Shown here piece after piece: positions 1-6,914 of a DNA stretch of 14,489 nt. Below the pieces are notes generated by a model. That model did not search any database and had not been told where the DNA came from. It saw nothing but the letters and a program-made list of their open reading frames with translations. The first letter of the stretch is position 1. Each line of letters begins with the position of its first letter. Origin of the DNA: an uncultured bacterium (lineage in GTDB: Bacteria > Cyanobacteriota > Vampirovibrionia > Gastranaerophilales > Gastranaerophilaceae). Made by a program: the position numbers and the translations under genes. Location: the NCBI GenBank assembly GCA_902803265.1, contig CADCPD010000035.1:1-14489 (forward strand). Reading direction: 5' to 3'.

Positions 1-1
1 A

Positions 2-565
2 TGCAGGCAAAACACAAAGTATGATATAGTTCGCTATGCTGCACACCCATTTTTCTTGCAAGGTTATACCACTTTAACTAACGGGGAAAATACATTTTAT
101 GAAAAAAATAAATTAATGCAGAAAAAACTTCACAGAGGTTATATCGGTTTTGAAAGTGATTCTCAATGTTTTTTATATACTCTTCACTATGTTCATAAAA
201 TTTTAGGCTGGCCTTTAAAATATTATAAACACGTTTTAACGCCATTACCATTTGAAGAAATGGAAAAACGTGATAACAAAAATGTTTTAGAAAGGATTAA
301 AACTTCATTGCAAAATTTGGAAATAAATGGTCCAAATACGACTATCGGAGTTTTGCCTGACGGAGTAATGTTTAATATTATTGATTCAAAAAAATTAAGA
401 CCAACTGTAATATGTAAGGATAAAGATATTGTTGTTATGACATCAGAAGTAACAGGGGCAAACGAAATTTTGCCTGATAGAGATATTACAAAAGATATTT
501 ACACAAACGAACGAGAACTTGTTGTTGTGGATAACGATTTGAATATACAAAGGATTGCTCAATGA
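2..565 (+). CDS. Glutamate synthase glutamine amidotransferase subunit, C-terminal part (5' truncated)
   Basis: The reading frame is open from base 2, so this is the C-terminal 187 residues of a gene that starts before the window; the TTG at 56 is just an internal codon. It matches the class II glutamine amidotransferase domain of glutamate synthase (the GltB N-terminal domain, a separate subunit in split GOGATs). Visible landmarks are an N-proximal TLTNGEN segment, a GFESDSQCFLY stretch typical of the S-D-S/T helix region, a LNGPNTTIGVLPDG-like strand, and the KLRP motif followed by VVMTSEVTG. The N-terminal catalytic Cys lies outside the window. The enzyme would hydrolyse glutamine and pass ammonia to the FMN subunit encoded next. 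Its TGA overlaps the next ATG (ATGA), so translation is probably coupled. Identification rests on motif recognition and on the following genes. Confidence 0.85.
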   Translation, partial: CRQNTKYDIVRYAAHPFFLQGYTTLTNGENTFYEKNKLMQKKLHRGYIGFESDSQCFLYTLHYVHKILGWPLKYYKHVLTPLPFEEMEKRDNKNVLERIKTSLQNLEINGPNTTIGVLPDGVMFNIIDSKKLRPTVICKDKDIVVMTSEVTGANEILPDRDITKDIYTNERELVVVDNDLNIQRIAQ

Positions 566-2214
566 CAGAAATTAATATAAATAGTATTTCAAAAGATGAT
601 TTGCCTTGGATAGTTGAATACGACAGCGAAAAATGTATGCTTTGCGGTCATTGTGTTGCGGCTTGTTCTTTTGGTGCTATAAAAGTTGATGTTCAAAAAA
701 GAAAAAAAGTAAGAGCAATATCAAATGAAGAAGGTTTTCAAATAGACGAAGATCAAAAAGCAATTCCTGTAATAAAACAGGTAATTGATGCTCATAATTT
801 TTGCAGAGGCTGTGGAATTTGCACAAAAGTCTGCCCAAATGGAGCAATAAAAGTTACGAGAAATCAAACAGAGATTTTTGGAACAAGATATAGAGCAAAA
901 ACAGCCGAATCAGTAAAAAGAGGAGGTCGAAGCAATCTTCATACTGAAGGCAGAACTTTAGATAAAATAAAAGTCGGCAGAATTTCACAAATGACAGACC
1001 CTTCACTTGACGCACTTCGTCATACTTTTGACTTAAGAACAAATTTAGGCAGAGTTGTAAGTGCTGATAATCTTGATTTTGAAATAGTTAATGGTGAACT
1101 TCAAGAGAAAAAAAACGAGAACTTACCGGTAAACACTTCCATTTATCCTATAATGTTTTCAGATATGTCAATTGGAGCGCTATCTCCAAGAATGTGGGAA
1201 GCAATTGCTATTGCAACAGCTTATTTAAACGAAGTAAAAAATATTCCAATCAGAATGGCAACAGGTGAAGGTGGTATTCCCGATAAACTTTTGCGTTCAA
1301 AATATTTGAAATATATGATATTACAAATAGCTTCAGGTCATTTTGGCTGGAACAGAATTATAAATTCTATGCCATATATGCAGGAAGATCCCGCAGGTAT
1401 TTTAATTAAAATAGGTCAGGGTGCAAAACCGGGTGACGGCGGACTTTTAATGGCAGAAAAGAATGTAAAACTTATTCAGGAAATCAGAGGTGTTCCAAAA
1501 GCGGATTTATTAAGTCCTCCTAATCATCAGGGTCTTTATTCTATTGAAGAAAGCGTTCAAAAGATGTTTTTATCTATGAATTGTGCTTTCAAGTTTAAAG
1601 TTCCTGTTGCAATTAAGGTTGCGGCATCTTCAACTAGTGTAAGTGTTTATAATAATCTTTTGAGAGATCCTTATAACATTGTGGGAGGATTTTTCATAGA
1701 TGGATTACAAGGCGGAACGGGTGCAGCTCATGAAATTTCTCTTAACCATACAGGACATCCTATTGTTTCAAAATTAAGAGATTGTTATTTGGCAGCAGTT
1801 CACCAAGGTAAACAAGGTCAAATTCCTATATTTGCAGGCGGCGGTATTGGTATGAACGGTAATTTGGCGGCTGATACGTTTAAAATGATTTGTTTGGGGG
1901 CAAGTGGTGTATTTATCGGTAAATTACTGCTTCAAATCGCGGGTTGCGTAGGTAATGATTTTGGTAAATGTAACGGATGTAATACAGGAAAATGTCCTAT
2001 AGGTATTACAACTCAAAACCCTAAACTTATGCAAAGACTGGATGTTGATAGGGTTGCAGAAAATATTGTTAATTATATTTGTGCAACTGATATAGAACTT
2101 AAAAAACTTTTAGCTCCTGTCGGTAATTCAACGTTGCCGATAGGAAGAAGCGACGCACTTGTTTGTGTAGATAAAAATGTAGCAGAAAGACTTCAAATAC
2201 AATACTCTTGCTAA
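562..2214 (+). CDS. gltB: Glutamate synthase FMN-binding synthase subunit with two N-terminal [4Fe-4S] clusters
   Basis: This 550-residue protein is the central synthase domain of GOGAT as a separate, archaeal-type subunit. It would make glutamate from 2-oxoglutarate and channelled ammonia. Residues 20-100 form a two-cluster ferredoxin domain with C25-C28-C31-C35 and C81-C84-C87-C91. Residues ~195-500 form the FMN-binding TIM-barrel domain, with MFSDMSIGALS at 198-208, GQGAKPGDGGLL at 285-296, a glycine-rich GLQGGTGAAHE at 381-391 and GGGIGMNG at 426-433. A cysteine cluster C470/C473/C478 just before PIGITTQNP corresponds to the Fe-S binding loop of GltB. The ATG at 562 overlaps the upstream stop and has AAAGGA seven bases before it. 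It lies between the amidotransferase gene and the GXGXG/GltD gene, completing the enzyme. The ferredoxin domain suggests electrons arrive through Fe-S centres from the GltD-like partner or free ferredoxin; that is inference. Confidence 0.93.
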   Translation: MTEININSISKDDLPWIVEYDSEKCMLCGHCVAACSFGAIKVDVQKRKKVRAISNEEGFQIDEDQKAIPVIKQVIDAHNFCRGCGICTKVCPNGAIKVTRNQTEIFGTRYRAKTAESVKRGGRSNLHTEGRTLDKIKVGRISQMTDPSLDALRHTFDLRTNLGRVVSADNLDFEIVNGELQEKKNENLPVNTSIYPIMFSDMSIGALSPRMWEAIAIATAYLNEVKNIPIRMATGEGGIPDKLLRSKYLKYMILQIASGHFGWNRIINSMPYMQEDPAGILIKIGQGAKPGDGGLLMAEKNVKLIQEIRGVPKADLLSPPNHQGLYSIEESVQKMFLSMNCAFKFKVPVAIKVAASSTSVSVYNNLLRDPYNIVGGFFIDGLQGGTGAAHEISLNHTGHPIVSKLRDCYLAAVHQGKQGQIPIFAGGGIGMNGNLAADTFKMICLGASGVFIGKLLLQIAGCVGNDFGKCNGCNTGKCPIGITTQNPKLMQRLDVDRVAENIVNYICATDIELKKLLAPVGNSTLPIGRSDALVCVDKNVAERLQIQYSC

Positions 2215-2223
2215 ACTAATTCT

Positions 2224-2259
2224 TCTCCCTAGCCCTTTGTGGGAGAGGGTTGGGGTGAG
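2224..2259. repeat. GC-rich palindromic dispersed-type repeat between gltB and the gltD-like gene
   Basis: The 63-nt gap between the two glutamate synthase genes contains an island far richer in GC than anything around it. TCTCCC (2224-2229) pairs with GGGAGA (2241-2246) across an 11-nt loop, and CCCT (2233-2236) can alternatively pair with AGGG (2246-2249). The tail GGTTGGGGTGAG resembles GC-rich palindromic intergenic repeats seen in many unrelated bacterial genomes; that resemblance is from memory and was not checked. No T-run follows, so it is not a standard intrinsic terminator. The next ribosome binding site (AAGGA, 2266-2270) lies just downstream and remains free. Confidence 0.55.
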
Positions 2260-2277
2260 TGGTAAAAGGAAAATAAA

Positions 2278-4575
2278 ATGAAAAAAATAATCAATACACT
2301 TGAAAACGAAGAAAGAATGTCAACTCAAAGCCTTATGCAAGAGATTTGGCAAGCGATTGATAGCGGTTATACGGATTTTGAAATAAATGCTTGCGGGCAG
2401 CACAATATTGGCGGTTCTGCTTGGTCTAAAAATGGCGAAGATTTAAACTTTTATATTACAAATCCCGGTCAAAGAGTCGGCTCAATGGGTGCGAAAGGTA
2501 CAAATATTTACGTTGAAGGTTCTGCTCCTGCTGATACAGGCTGGTTAAATTCCGGAGCAAAAATAGTTGTAAACGGGGACAGCGGAGATACCACAGGACA
2601 TTGTGCAGCTTCCGGTAAAATTTATATTGCAGGAAAGGTCGGTACACGTTCAGGTGCATTGATGAAAAAAGACCCTAAATTTGAAGCTCCCGAACTTTGG
2701 ATTTTAAAATCAACAGGTTCATTTTCATTTGAATTTATGGGCGGCGGTATAGCTGTCATTTGCGGTTTGGATTGTGAAAACATGCCATCTGTATTGGGTG
2801 ACAGAGCTTGTGTCGGTATGGTTGGCGGTATTATTTATGTAAGAGGTAATATTAAAAACCTTTCAGATGATGTATATTTACTGGATTTAGATGAAAATGA
2901 CAGAGAATTTTTAAGATTAGGCTTAACAACTTATTTATCCGAAATTAAAAAAGGTGAATATTTTGAAAAATTATCAGATTTTTCAAAATGGCATAAGATT
3001 GTAGCTAAAACTTATGAAGAAAGACAAAAACACAATGATATATCTTTAAAAACATTTAGAACAAACAAATGGTTTGAAGAAATCGGAGGTTCAATATTTT
3101 CTGACCTTATTTCAGATGATTTCAAATCTTATGACCTTGTTCAAACAGGTATATCAAGATTAAGAAAACCAAATTGGAAAAATTACGCTTATTCTGCACC
3201 TTGCGAATATAATTGTCCGATTAAAATACCTACTCAAAAAAGATTTTCACTTTTAAGAGCAGGAAAGATAAAAGAAGCGTTAGAACTTGTACTTGAATAC
3301 AGCCCATTTCCTGCTTCTGTCTGCGGTCAGGTTTGTCCTAATTTATGTTTAAGCCATTGTTCAAGAGGAACTTTTGATGAACCGCTAGATGTTAAAATGC
3401 TCGGAAGTCTTTCAAAAGACATAAAAGCAAAACCTGTAAAAATAACTCATAAAGAAAAAATAGCAATAATAGGAAGTGGTGTTTCGGGTATTTCCGCTGC
3501 TTGGCAGTTATTAAGACATGGATATGAAGTTGAAATATATGAAGCTGATAACAAAATTGGAGGAAAACTTTCACAAGTAATTCCTGAAGAAAGACTTCAT
3601 AAAGAAATCTTAGAAACAGAGTTAGATAGATTTAAGAGTATTGGTGTAAAAATTCATACATCAACAAAAGTTACGACTGAATTATTTAATAAACTTGAAC
3701 AAAATTTTGATGCAGTAATTCTTGCAATAGGCGGACATAACCCTGTTGTAATACCTTTTGAGGGTTATGAAAGACTAATTAAAGGATTAAATTTCTTAAA
3801 AGACTGTAAGAACGGCAAAAAATATAATCTTGGAAAAAAGGTCGTTGTAATTGGTGCAGGAAACGCTGCAATGGATGTTATAACAGAAGTTTATAAACAA
3901 GGCGGAGTTGAAGAAGTAACTGCAATAGATATTCAAGAACCATCAGCCTTTGAAAAAGAAATAAAGGCAGCAGAAAAACTTGGTGCAAAAATAATGTACC
4001 CTTGTTTTACACAAAAAATAACCGAAAAAGGTGTATATCTAAAAGACGGAAGATTTTTAGAGGCGGACAGTGTTATTATCTCTGTCGGAGACAGACCTAT
4101 TTTTGACTTTTTAAATAAAAATTATCTGGATGAAAAATCAAGAATACAAATTAATGAATTTATGCAAACACAAAATCCTAAAGTCTTTGTTGCAGGTGAT
4201 GCAATTAAACCGGGGTTATTTACTAACGCAATAGCCGACGGAAAACATTGCGCCGAAAATATTATTAAATTTTTGAATAACGAAACCTTAAAACCTGTTA
4301 AAGAAAAAGATGTTATCCCTGAACACAGAATTAAATCAGAATACTATGAATGTTATAATTCAAATTGTGATAACGAACAAAACCGTTGTATGTCTTGCGG
4401 ATATTGCAGAGACTGTGGATTATGCAAGCAAAGTTGTCCTCAAAACGCAATTTCAAGAATAGAAAAAGAAGATGGCAAGTTTGAATATGTATCGGATTCT
4501 GACAAATGTATCGGCTGCGGAATTTGTGCAGGACTTTGTCCTTGCGGTATTTGGGAAATGGAAGAAAACAGGTAA
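2278..4575 (+). CDS. gltD: Fused glutamate synthase subunit: GXGXG domain + GltD-type FAD oxidoreductase + C-terminal ferredoxin domain
   Basis: This 765-residue protein joins parts that are usually separate. Residues ~30-215 are the glycine-rich beta-helix (GXGXG) domain, the structural C-terminal domain of GltB. Residues ~290-370 are the Fe-S binding N-terminal domain of the GltD/dihydropyrimidine dehydrogenase family, with C309, C313, C349, C353, C357 and C361. Residues ~393-665 are a two-dinucleotide oxidoreductase: FAD site GSGVSG at 399-404, pyridine nucleotide site GAGNAA at 526-531, and FAD motif VFVAGDA at 636-642. The C-terminus has two more clusters, C704/707/710/713/716/720 and C744/747/750/754. 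It would oxidise NAD(P)H and feed electrons to the FMN subunit, and the GXGXG part may hold the complex together. The ATG at 2278 has AAGGA seven bases upstream. The usual Arg-Arg pair after the second nucleotide motif is not evident (DIQEP at 551-555), so NADH rather than NADPH use is possible. Confidence 0.92.
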   Translation: MKKIINTLENEERMSTQSLMQEIWQAIDSGYTDFEINACGQHNIGGSAWSKNGEDLNFYITNPGQRVGSMGAKGTNIYVEGSAPADTGWLNSGAKIVVNGDSGDTTGHCAASGKIYIAGKVGTRSGALMKKDPKFEAPELWILKSTGSFSFEFMGGGIAVICGLDCENMPSVLGDRACVGMVGGIIYVRGNIKNLSDDVYLLDLDENDREFLRLGLTTYLSEIKKGEYFEKLSDFSKWHKIVAKTYEERQKHNDISLKTFRTNKWFEEIGGSIFSDLISDDFKSYDLVQTGISRLRKPNWKNYAYSAPCEYNCPIKIPTQKRFSLLRAGKIKEALELVLEYSPFPASVCGQVCPNLCLSHCSRGTFDEPLDVKMLGSLSKDIKAKPVKITHKEKIAIIGSGVSGISAAWQLLRHGYEVEIYEADNKIGGKLSQVIPEERLHKEILETELDRFKSIGVKIHTSTKVTTELFNKLEQNFDAVILAIGGHNPVVIPFEGYERLIKGLNFLKDCKNGKKYNLGKKVVVIGAGNAAMDVITEVYKQGGVEEVTAIDIQEPSAFEKEIKAAEKLGAKIMYPCFTQKITEKGVYLKDGRFLEADSVIISVGDRPIFDFLNKNYLDEKSRIQINEFMQTQNPKVFVAGDAIKPGLFTNAIADGKHCAENIIKFLNNETLKPVKEKDVIPEHRIKSEYYECYNSNCDNEQNRCMSCGYCRDCGLCKQSCPQNAISRIEKEDGKFEYVSDSDKCIGCGICAGLCPCGIWEMEENR

Positions 4576-4605
4576 GAATTTATTTTGTTACATGTATACA
4601 AAATA

Positions 4606-4719
4606 TGTCATGCTAAACTTGTTTGACTACTTTTTCAAAAATCTTTGATTTTTAGAAAAATGTCTGGTTTTCCGCAATATTCAATGTTTGAAAGATTCCG
4701 AAACAAGTTCGGAATGACA
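4606..4719. repeat. MITE/REP-like element with imperfect terminal inverted repeats
   Basis: The 213-nt gap after the glutamate synthase operon holds no gene but a structured element. Its left end, TGTCATGCTAAACTTGTTTG (4606-4625), is an imperfect inverted copy (about 16 of 20 positions) of its right end, GAAACAAGTTCGGAATGACA (4700-4719). The right end lies in its own perfect hairpin: ATTCCGAA (4695-4702), loop ACAAG, TTCGGAAT (4708-4715). Between the ends is a second hairpin: TTTTTCAAAAATC (4631-4643), loop TTT, GATTTTT-A-GAAAAA (4647-4660), a 13-bp stem with one bulged base. There is no internal ORF. The AACTTGTTTCGGAAT-type palindrome resembles dispersed repeats of many bacterial genomes. 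It may also act as a weak 3' end for the operon, although no T-run follows. Confidence 0.6.
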
Positions 4720-4788
4720 TTATAAGTTATTTATAGTCAAATTTTGTGAAATATTCTTTGCTGCCAAAGAAATAGAACATAATATGGA

Positions 4789-4998
4789 TTATTTAAAATT
4801 CATCAAATCTTTAATATCGACTTCAAGAATATCCGCTAATTCAAATAATCTTCTTAAACTAAGGTATTTTTGTCCTCGTTCAACTCTTGTAATATATTCC
4901 CCTGTACAATCTAATGCAACAGCTAAATCAATTTGTCTTAAACCCTTTTGTTCTCTATATTTTTTTATATTTAATCCTAATAAATTTAACCTTGACAT
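4789..4998 (-). CDS. Small XRE/Cro-C1-type helix-turn-helix regulator
   Basis: This 69-residue protein consists almost entirely of one Cro/C1-type HTH domain. IKKYREQKGLRQIDLAVAL (11-29) forms helix 1 and the start of the HTH, with the usual Q and L positions; CTGEYITRVERGQK (31-44) is the recognition helix and turn, and the ERG motif is typical. LRRLFELADILEVDIKDLM (48-66) forms the closing helices. No effector or dimerisation domain is present, so it probably binds DNA as a dimer. The ATG at 4998 has only a short AGG four bases upstream. A perfect -10 (TATAAT, 5016-5021 on the minus strand) lies just upstream and overlaps the promoter of the divergent 67-residue gene, suggesting it controls itself and that gene. 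No target beyond this can be inferred. Confidence 0.85.
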   Translation of the reverse strand: MSRLNLLGLNIKKYREQKGLRQIDLAVALDCTGEYITRVERGQKYLSLRRLFELADILEVDIKDLMNFK

Positions 4999-5020
4999 AT
5001 GACCTATTATTCCATATTAT
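4992..5020 (+). promoter_or_regulatory. Sigma70-type promoter of the 67-aa gene, overlapping the xre start and -10 box
   Basis: A consensus -35 TTGACA (4992-4997) and -10 TATTAT (5015-5020) are separated by exactly 17 bp. The -35 covers most of the xre start codon (4996-4998 on the other strand). The -10 overlaps a minus-strand TATAAT (5016-5021) that can serve xre. RNA polymerase could therefore occupy only one direction at a time. ATATT-N5-AATAT (5014-5028) is a weak inverted repeat that might be an operator. Confidence 0.65.
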
Positions 5021-5064
5021 AAAAATATCAATATGCACTATTTTTCCAAAAAGAGGAGTTTGAT

Positions 5065-5268
5065 ATGGAAGAAACAAAAAATTTAAAAGAATTAACAGCA
5101 AAAATATCCAAAAACTTATTTGACACAATAAGTATATTGGATATTTTTGAAGAAATCATTGATGGTGAACGAAAAGAAAGTTTTCTTGTATCTTCTATGC
5201 AAAAGAGAATTCATAATGCATTCAATGATATTGAAGAGTGTCGGAAATTAATAGCAAATCCTGATTAA
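5065..5268 (+). CDS. Conserved-looking small acidic protein of unknown function, 67 aa
   Basis: I do not recognise this family. The gene is real by its signals: a strong AGAGGAG ribosome binding site at 5052-5058 (preceded by AA), ATG seven bases later, and a consensus promoter at 4992-5020. The product is acidic and predicted almost entirely alpha-helical, with amphipathic stretches around residues 5-33 and 40-62, and no signal peptide, membrane segment or cysteine. That suits a small cytosolic helical-hairpin protein that might bind a partner. It is divergent from the XRE regulator and convergent with glnA; only six bases separate its stop from the glnA stop. The pairing with the regulator suggests an autoregulated two-gene unit. 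A toxin-antitoxin role is possible but nothing in the sequence supports it. Confidence 0.7.
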   Translation: MEETKNLKELTAKISKNLFDTISILDIFEEIIDGERKESFLVSSMQKRIHNAFNDIEECRKLIANPD

Positions 5269-5274
5269 AATTCT

Positions 5275-6636
5275 CTATTGCATGTTTAAATACATTTCAA
5301 CTTCAAGTGGTGTTACATAAGTTCTGAATTTATCACATTCTTTTTCTTTTGCCACTACAAGTTCATCATATATATGTGAACCCAAAGCATCTTTTATAAT
5401 TTCATCTTTATCTAACAATGTTAATGCTTCATCCAAACTTGCAGGTAAAGAATCAATTTTAGCACGTTTACGTTCTTTTGTTGTCATATGATAAATATTT
5501 TCTTCAACTTGTAAAGGAGGTTCAATTTTATTTTCAACACCGTCTAAAATAGCGCCTAAGATTACTGTTAAAGCTAAATACGGATTACAAGACGGATCAG
5601 GTGAACGAAGTTCAACTCTTGTAGCATTACCTCGTTTTGCAGGAACTCTTATAAGAGCAGAACGGTTTGCTAAACTCCAAGCTAAGTATACAGGAGCTTC
5701 ATACCCGGGTACTAAACGTTTGTAACTGTTTACTATCGGATTTGTAATTGCAGTAAATGCTTTAACGTGTTTTAAAAGTCCGCCGATAGAATATAAAGCT
5801 TCTTTTGAAAGTTGATACGTTCTATCTGCATCAAAGAATAAGTTTTTGCCGTTTTTGAATAATGAAACATTACAGTGCATACCAGAACCGTTTATACCAA
5901 AAATAGGTTTTGGCATAAACGTTGCAACTGCGCCATTTTGTTCAGCAATTGCAGAAACAACATATTTAAAAGTCATGATATTATCTGCTGTTGTTAAAGC
6001 ATCAGCATATTTGAAGTCTATTTCATGTTGACCTCTTGCAACTTCGTGGTGAGATGCTTCAACTTCAAAGCCCATTTCTTTAAGGGTTTTAACCATAATT
6101 CTTCTTAAATTTTCACCTTTATCAGTAGGTGCTGCAGAATAATAACCTGCATTATCGTGTGTTGTTAATGTAGGATTACCTTTTTCATCTTTTTTGAAAA
6201 TGAAAAATTCAGCTTCAGGACCAACATTCATTGTATAGCCAAGTTTTTCCGCTTTAGCTATCATCTTTTTAAGATTACATCTTGGACATCCTTCAAATGG
6301 CGTTCCATCAGCATTATGGATATCACAAATAAATCTTGCGACTTTTGTATCGTCATCACTTCTCCAAGGGATAATTGCAAATGTATTTAAATCGGGGTAA
6401 AAGTACATATCTGAAGTTTCAATACTTCTAAAACCTTTAATTGATGAACCGTCAAGCATAATTTCATTGTTCATCGCACTTTCTAATTGTTCTGAGGGAA
6501 TTGATAAATTTTTCATAATCCCGTTGATATCGCAGAATTCAAGTTTAATAAATTCAATGTTGTTTTCTTTTACAATCTTTTTAATTTCTTCTTTTGTTAA
6601 AGATCTTTTGTGGTCAATAATACTTTGTTTAGCCAT
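5275..6636 (-). CDS. glnA: Glutamine synthetase type I (alpha-like)
   Basis: This 453-residue enzyme makes glutamine from glutamate, ammonia and ATP, working with the neighbouring glutamate synthase. Family motifs are clear: MLDGSSIKGF (60-69), the metal-binding GPEAEFFIF (139-147), HHEVARGQHEIDF (196-208), the nucleotide/ammonia region GINGSGMH (247-254), NSYKRLVPG (303-311) and RVELRSPDPSCNPYLA (340-355). Length and the C-terminal VTPLEVEMYL fit the Bacillus/Clostridium-type alpha subgroup; no NLYDLP adenylylation motif is seen. I chose the ATG at 6636 over an in-frame TTG at 6642, because GGGAGA (6649-6644) sits seven bases before the ATG and only one before the TTG. At the position of the Bacillus feedback-inhibition arginine (GFVRIEESDM) this protein reads GFRSIETSDM, so the arginine is shifted by one residue. 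The gene faces the 67-aa gene tail to tail. Confidence 0.97.
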   Translation of the reverse strand: MAKQSIIDHKRSLTKEEIKKIVKENNIEFIKLEFCDINGIMKNLSIPSEQLESAMNNEIMLDGSSIKGFRSIETSDMYFYPDLNTFAIIPWRSDDDTKVARFICDIHNADGTPFEGCPRCNLKKMIAKAEKLGYTMNVGPEAEFFIFKKDEKGNPTLTTHDNAGYYSAAPTDKGENLRRIMVKTLKEMGFEVEASHHEVARGQHEIDFKYADALTTADNIMTFKYVVSAIAEQNGAVATFMPKPIFGINGSGMHCNVSLFKNGKNLFFDADRTYQLSKEALYSIGGLLKHVKAFTAITNPIVNSYKRLVPGYEAPVYLAWSLANRSALIRVPAKRGNATRVELRSPDPSCNPYLALTVILGAILDGVENKIEPPLQVEENIYHMTTKERKRAKIDSLPASLDEALTLLDKDEIIKDALGSHIYDELVVAKEKECDKFRTYVTPLEVEMYLNMQ

Positions 6637-6672
6637 TTTCAATTCTCCCGTACTACACTTTTATATACAAAA

Positions 6673-6702
6673 ATTATATATTGCAGTATTTTATATTGTC
6701 AA
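6673..6702 (-). promoter_or_regulatory. glnA promoter, TTGACA-N18-TATAAT
   Basis: On the minus strand a perfect -35 TTGACA (6702-6697) is followed after 18 bp by a perfect -10 TATAAT (6678-6673). Transcription would start near 6666, giving a leader of about 30 nt that contains the GGGAGA ribosome binding site. The rest of the 278-nt gap up to 6914 is extremely AT-rich. I saw no NtcA-type GTA-N8-TAC site and no clear riboswitch or second gene in it. Confidence 0.75.
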
Positions 6703-6914
6703 AAAACTCTTCAAAACTTATTTTTGTAAATATTCAAAAAACCCGATAAAAATTTTATAAAACAAAAATTACAAGATTTTATTTATTAAAATTTAAATAT
6801 AATTTTAAAAATTTTGAAATAATTATATTATTTTTTGATGTTTTTGATTGAATTTATGAGAGTTTTACAAATTTTAATATTAATAATTATATAAATTTGG
6901 ATTAAAATTTTAAT

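Noticed and set aside
56..58. TTG at 56 as start of the first gene
   Set aside because: The frame is open to base 2 with glutaminase-like sequence (RYAAHPFFLQG) before it, so the gene is simply cut by the window edge.
5065..5268. Small protein as a glutamine synthetase inactivating factor (IF7/GifA-like), given its place next to glnA
   Set aside because: Size fits, but IF7 is basic, arginine-rich and disordered, whereas this protein is acidic and helical, with no shared motif seen.
6637..6642. TTG start two codons upstream for glnA
   Set aside because: The ribosome binding site GGGAGA would be only one base from the TTG but is seven from the ATG at 6636.
6467..6760. Plus-strand ORF of 97 codons over the glnA start and upstream gap
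   Set aside because: Antisense to the glnA N-terminus and promoter, low-complexity hydrophobic product, no ribosome binding site.
6637..6914. NtcA site (GTA-N8-TAC) upstream of glnA
   Set aside because: Each of the three GTA triplets on the plus strand was checked; none has TAC eight bases later.
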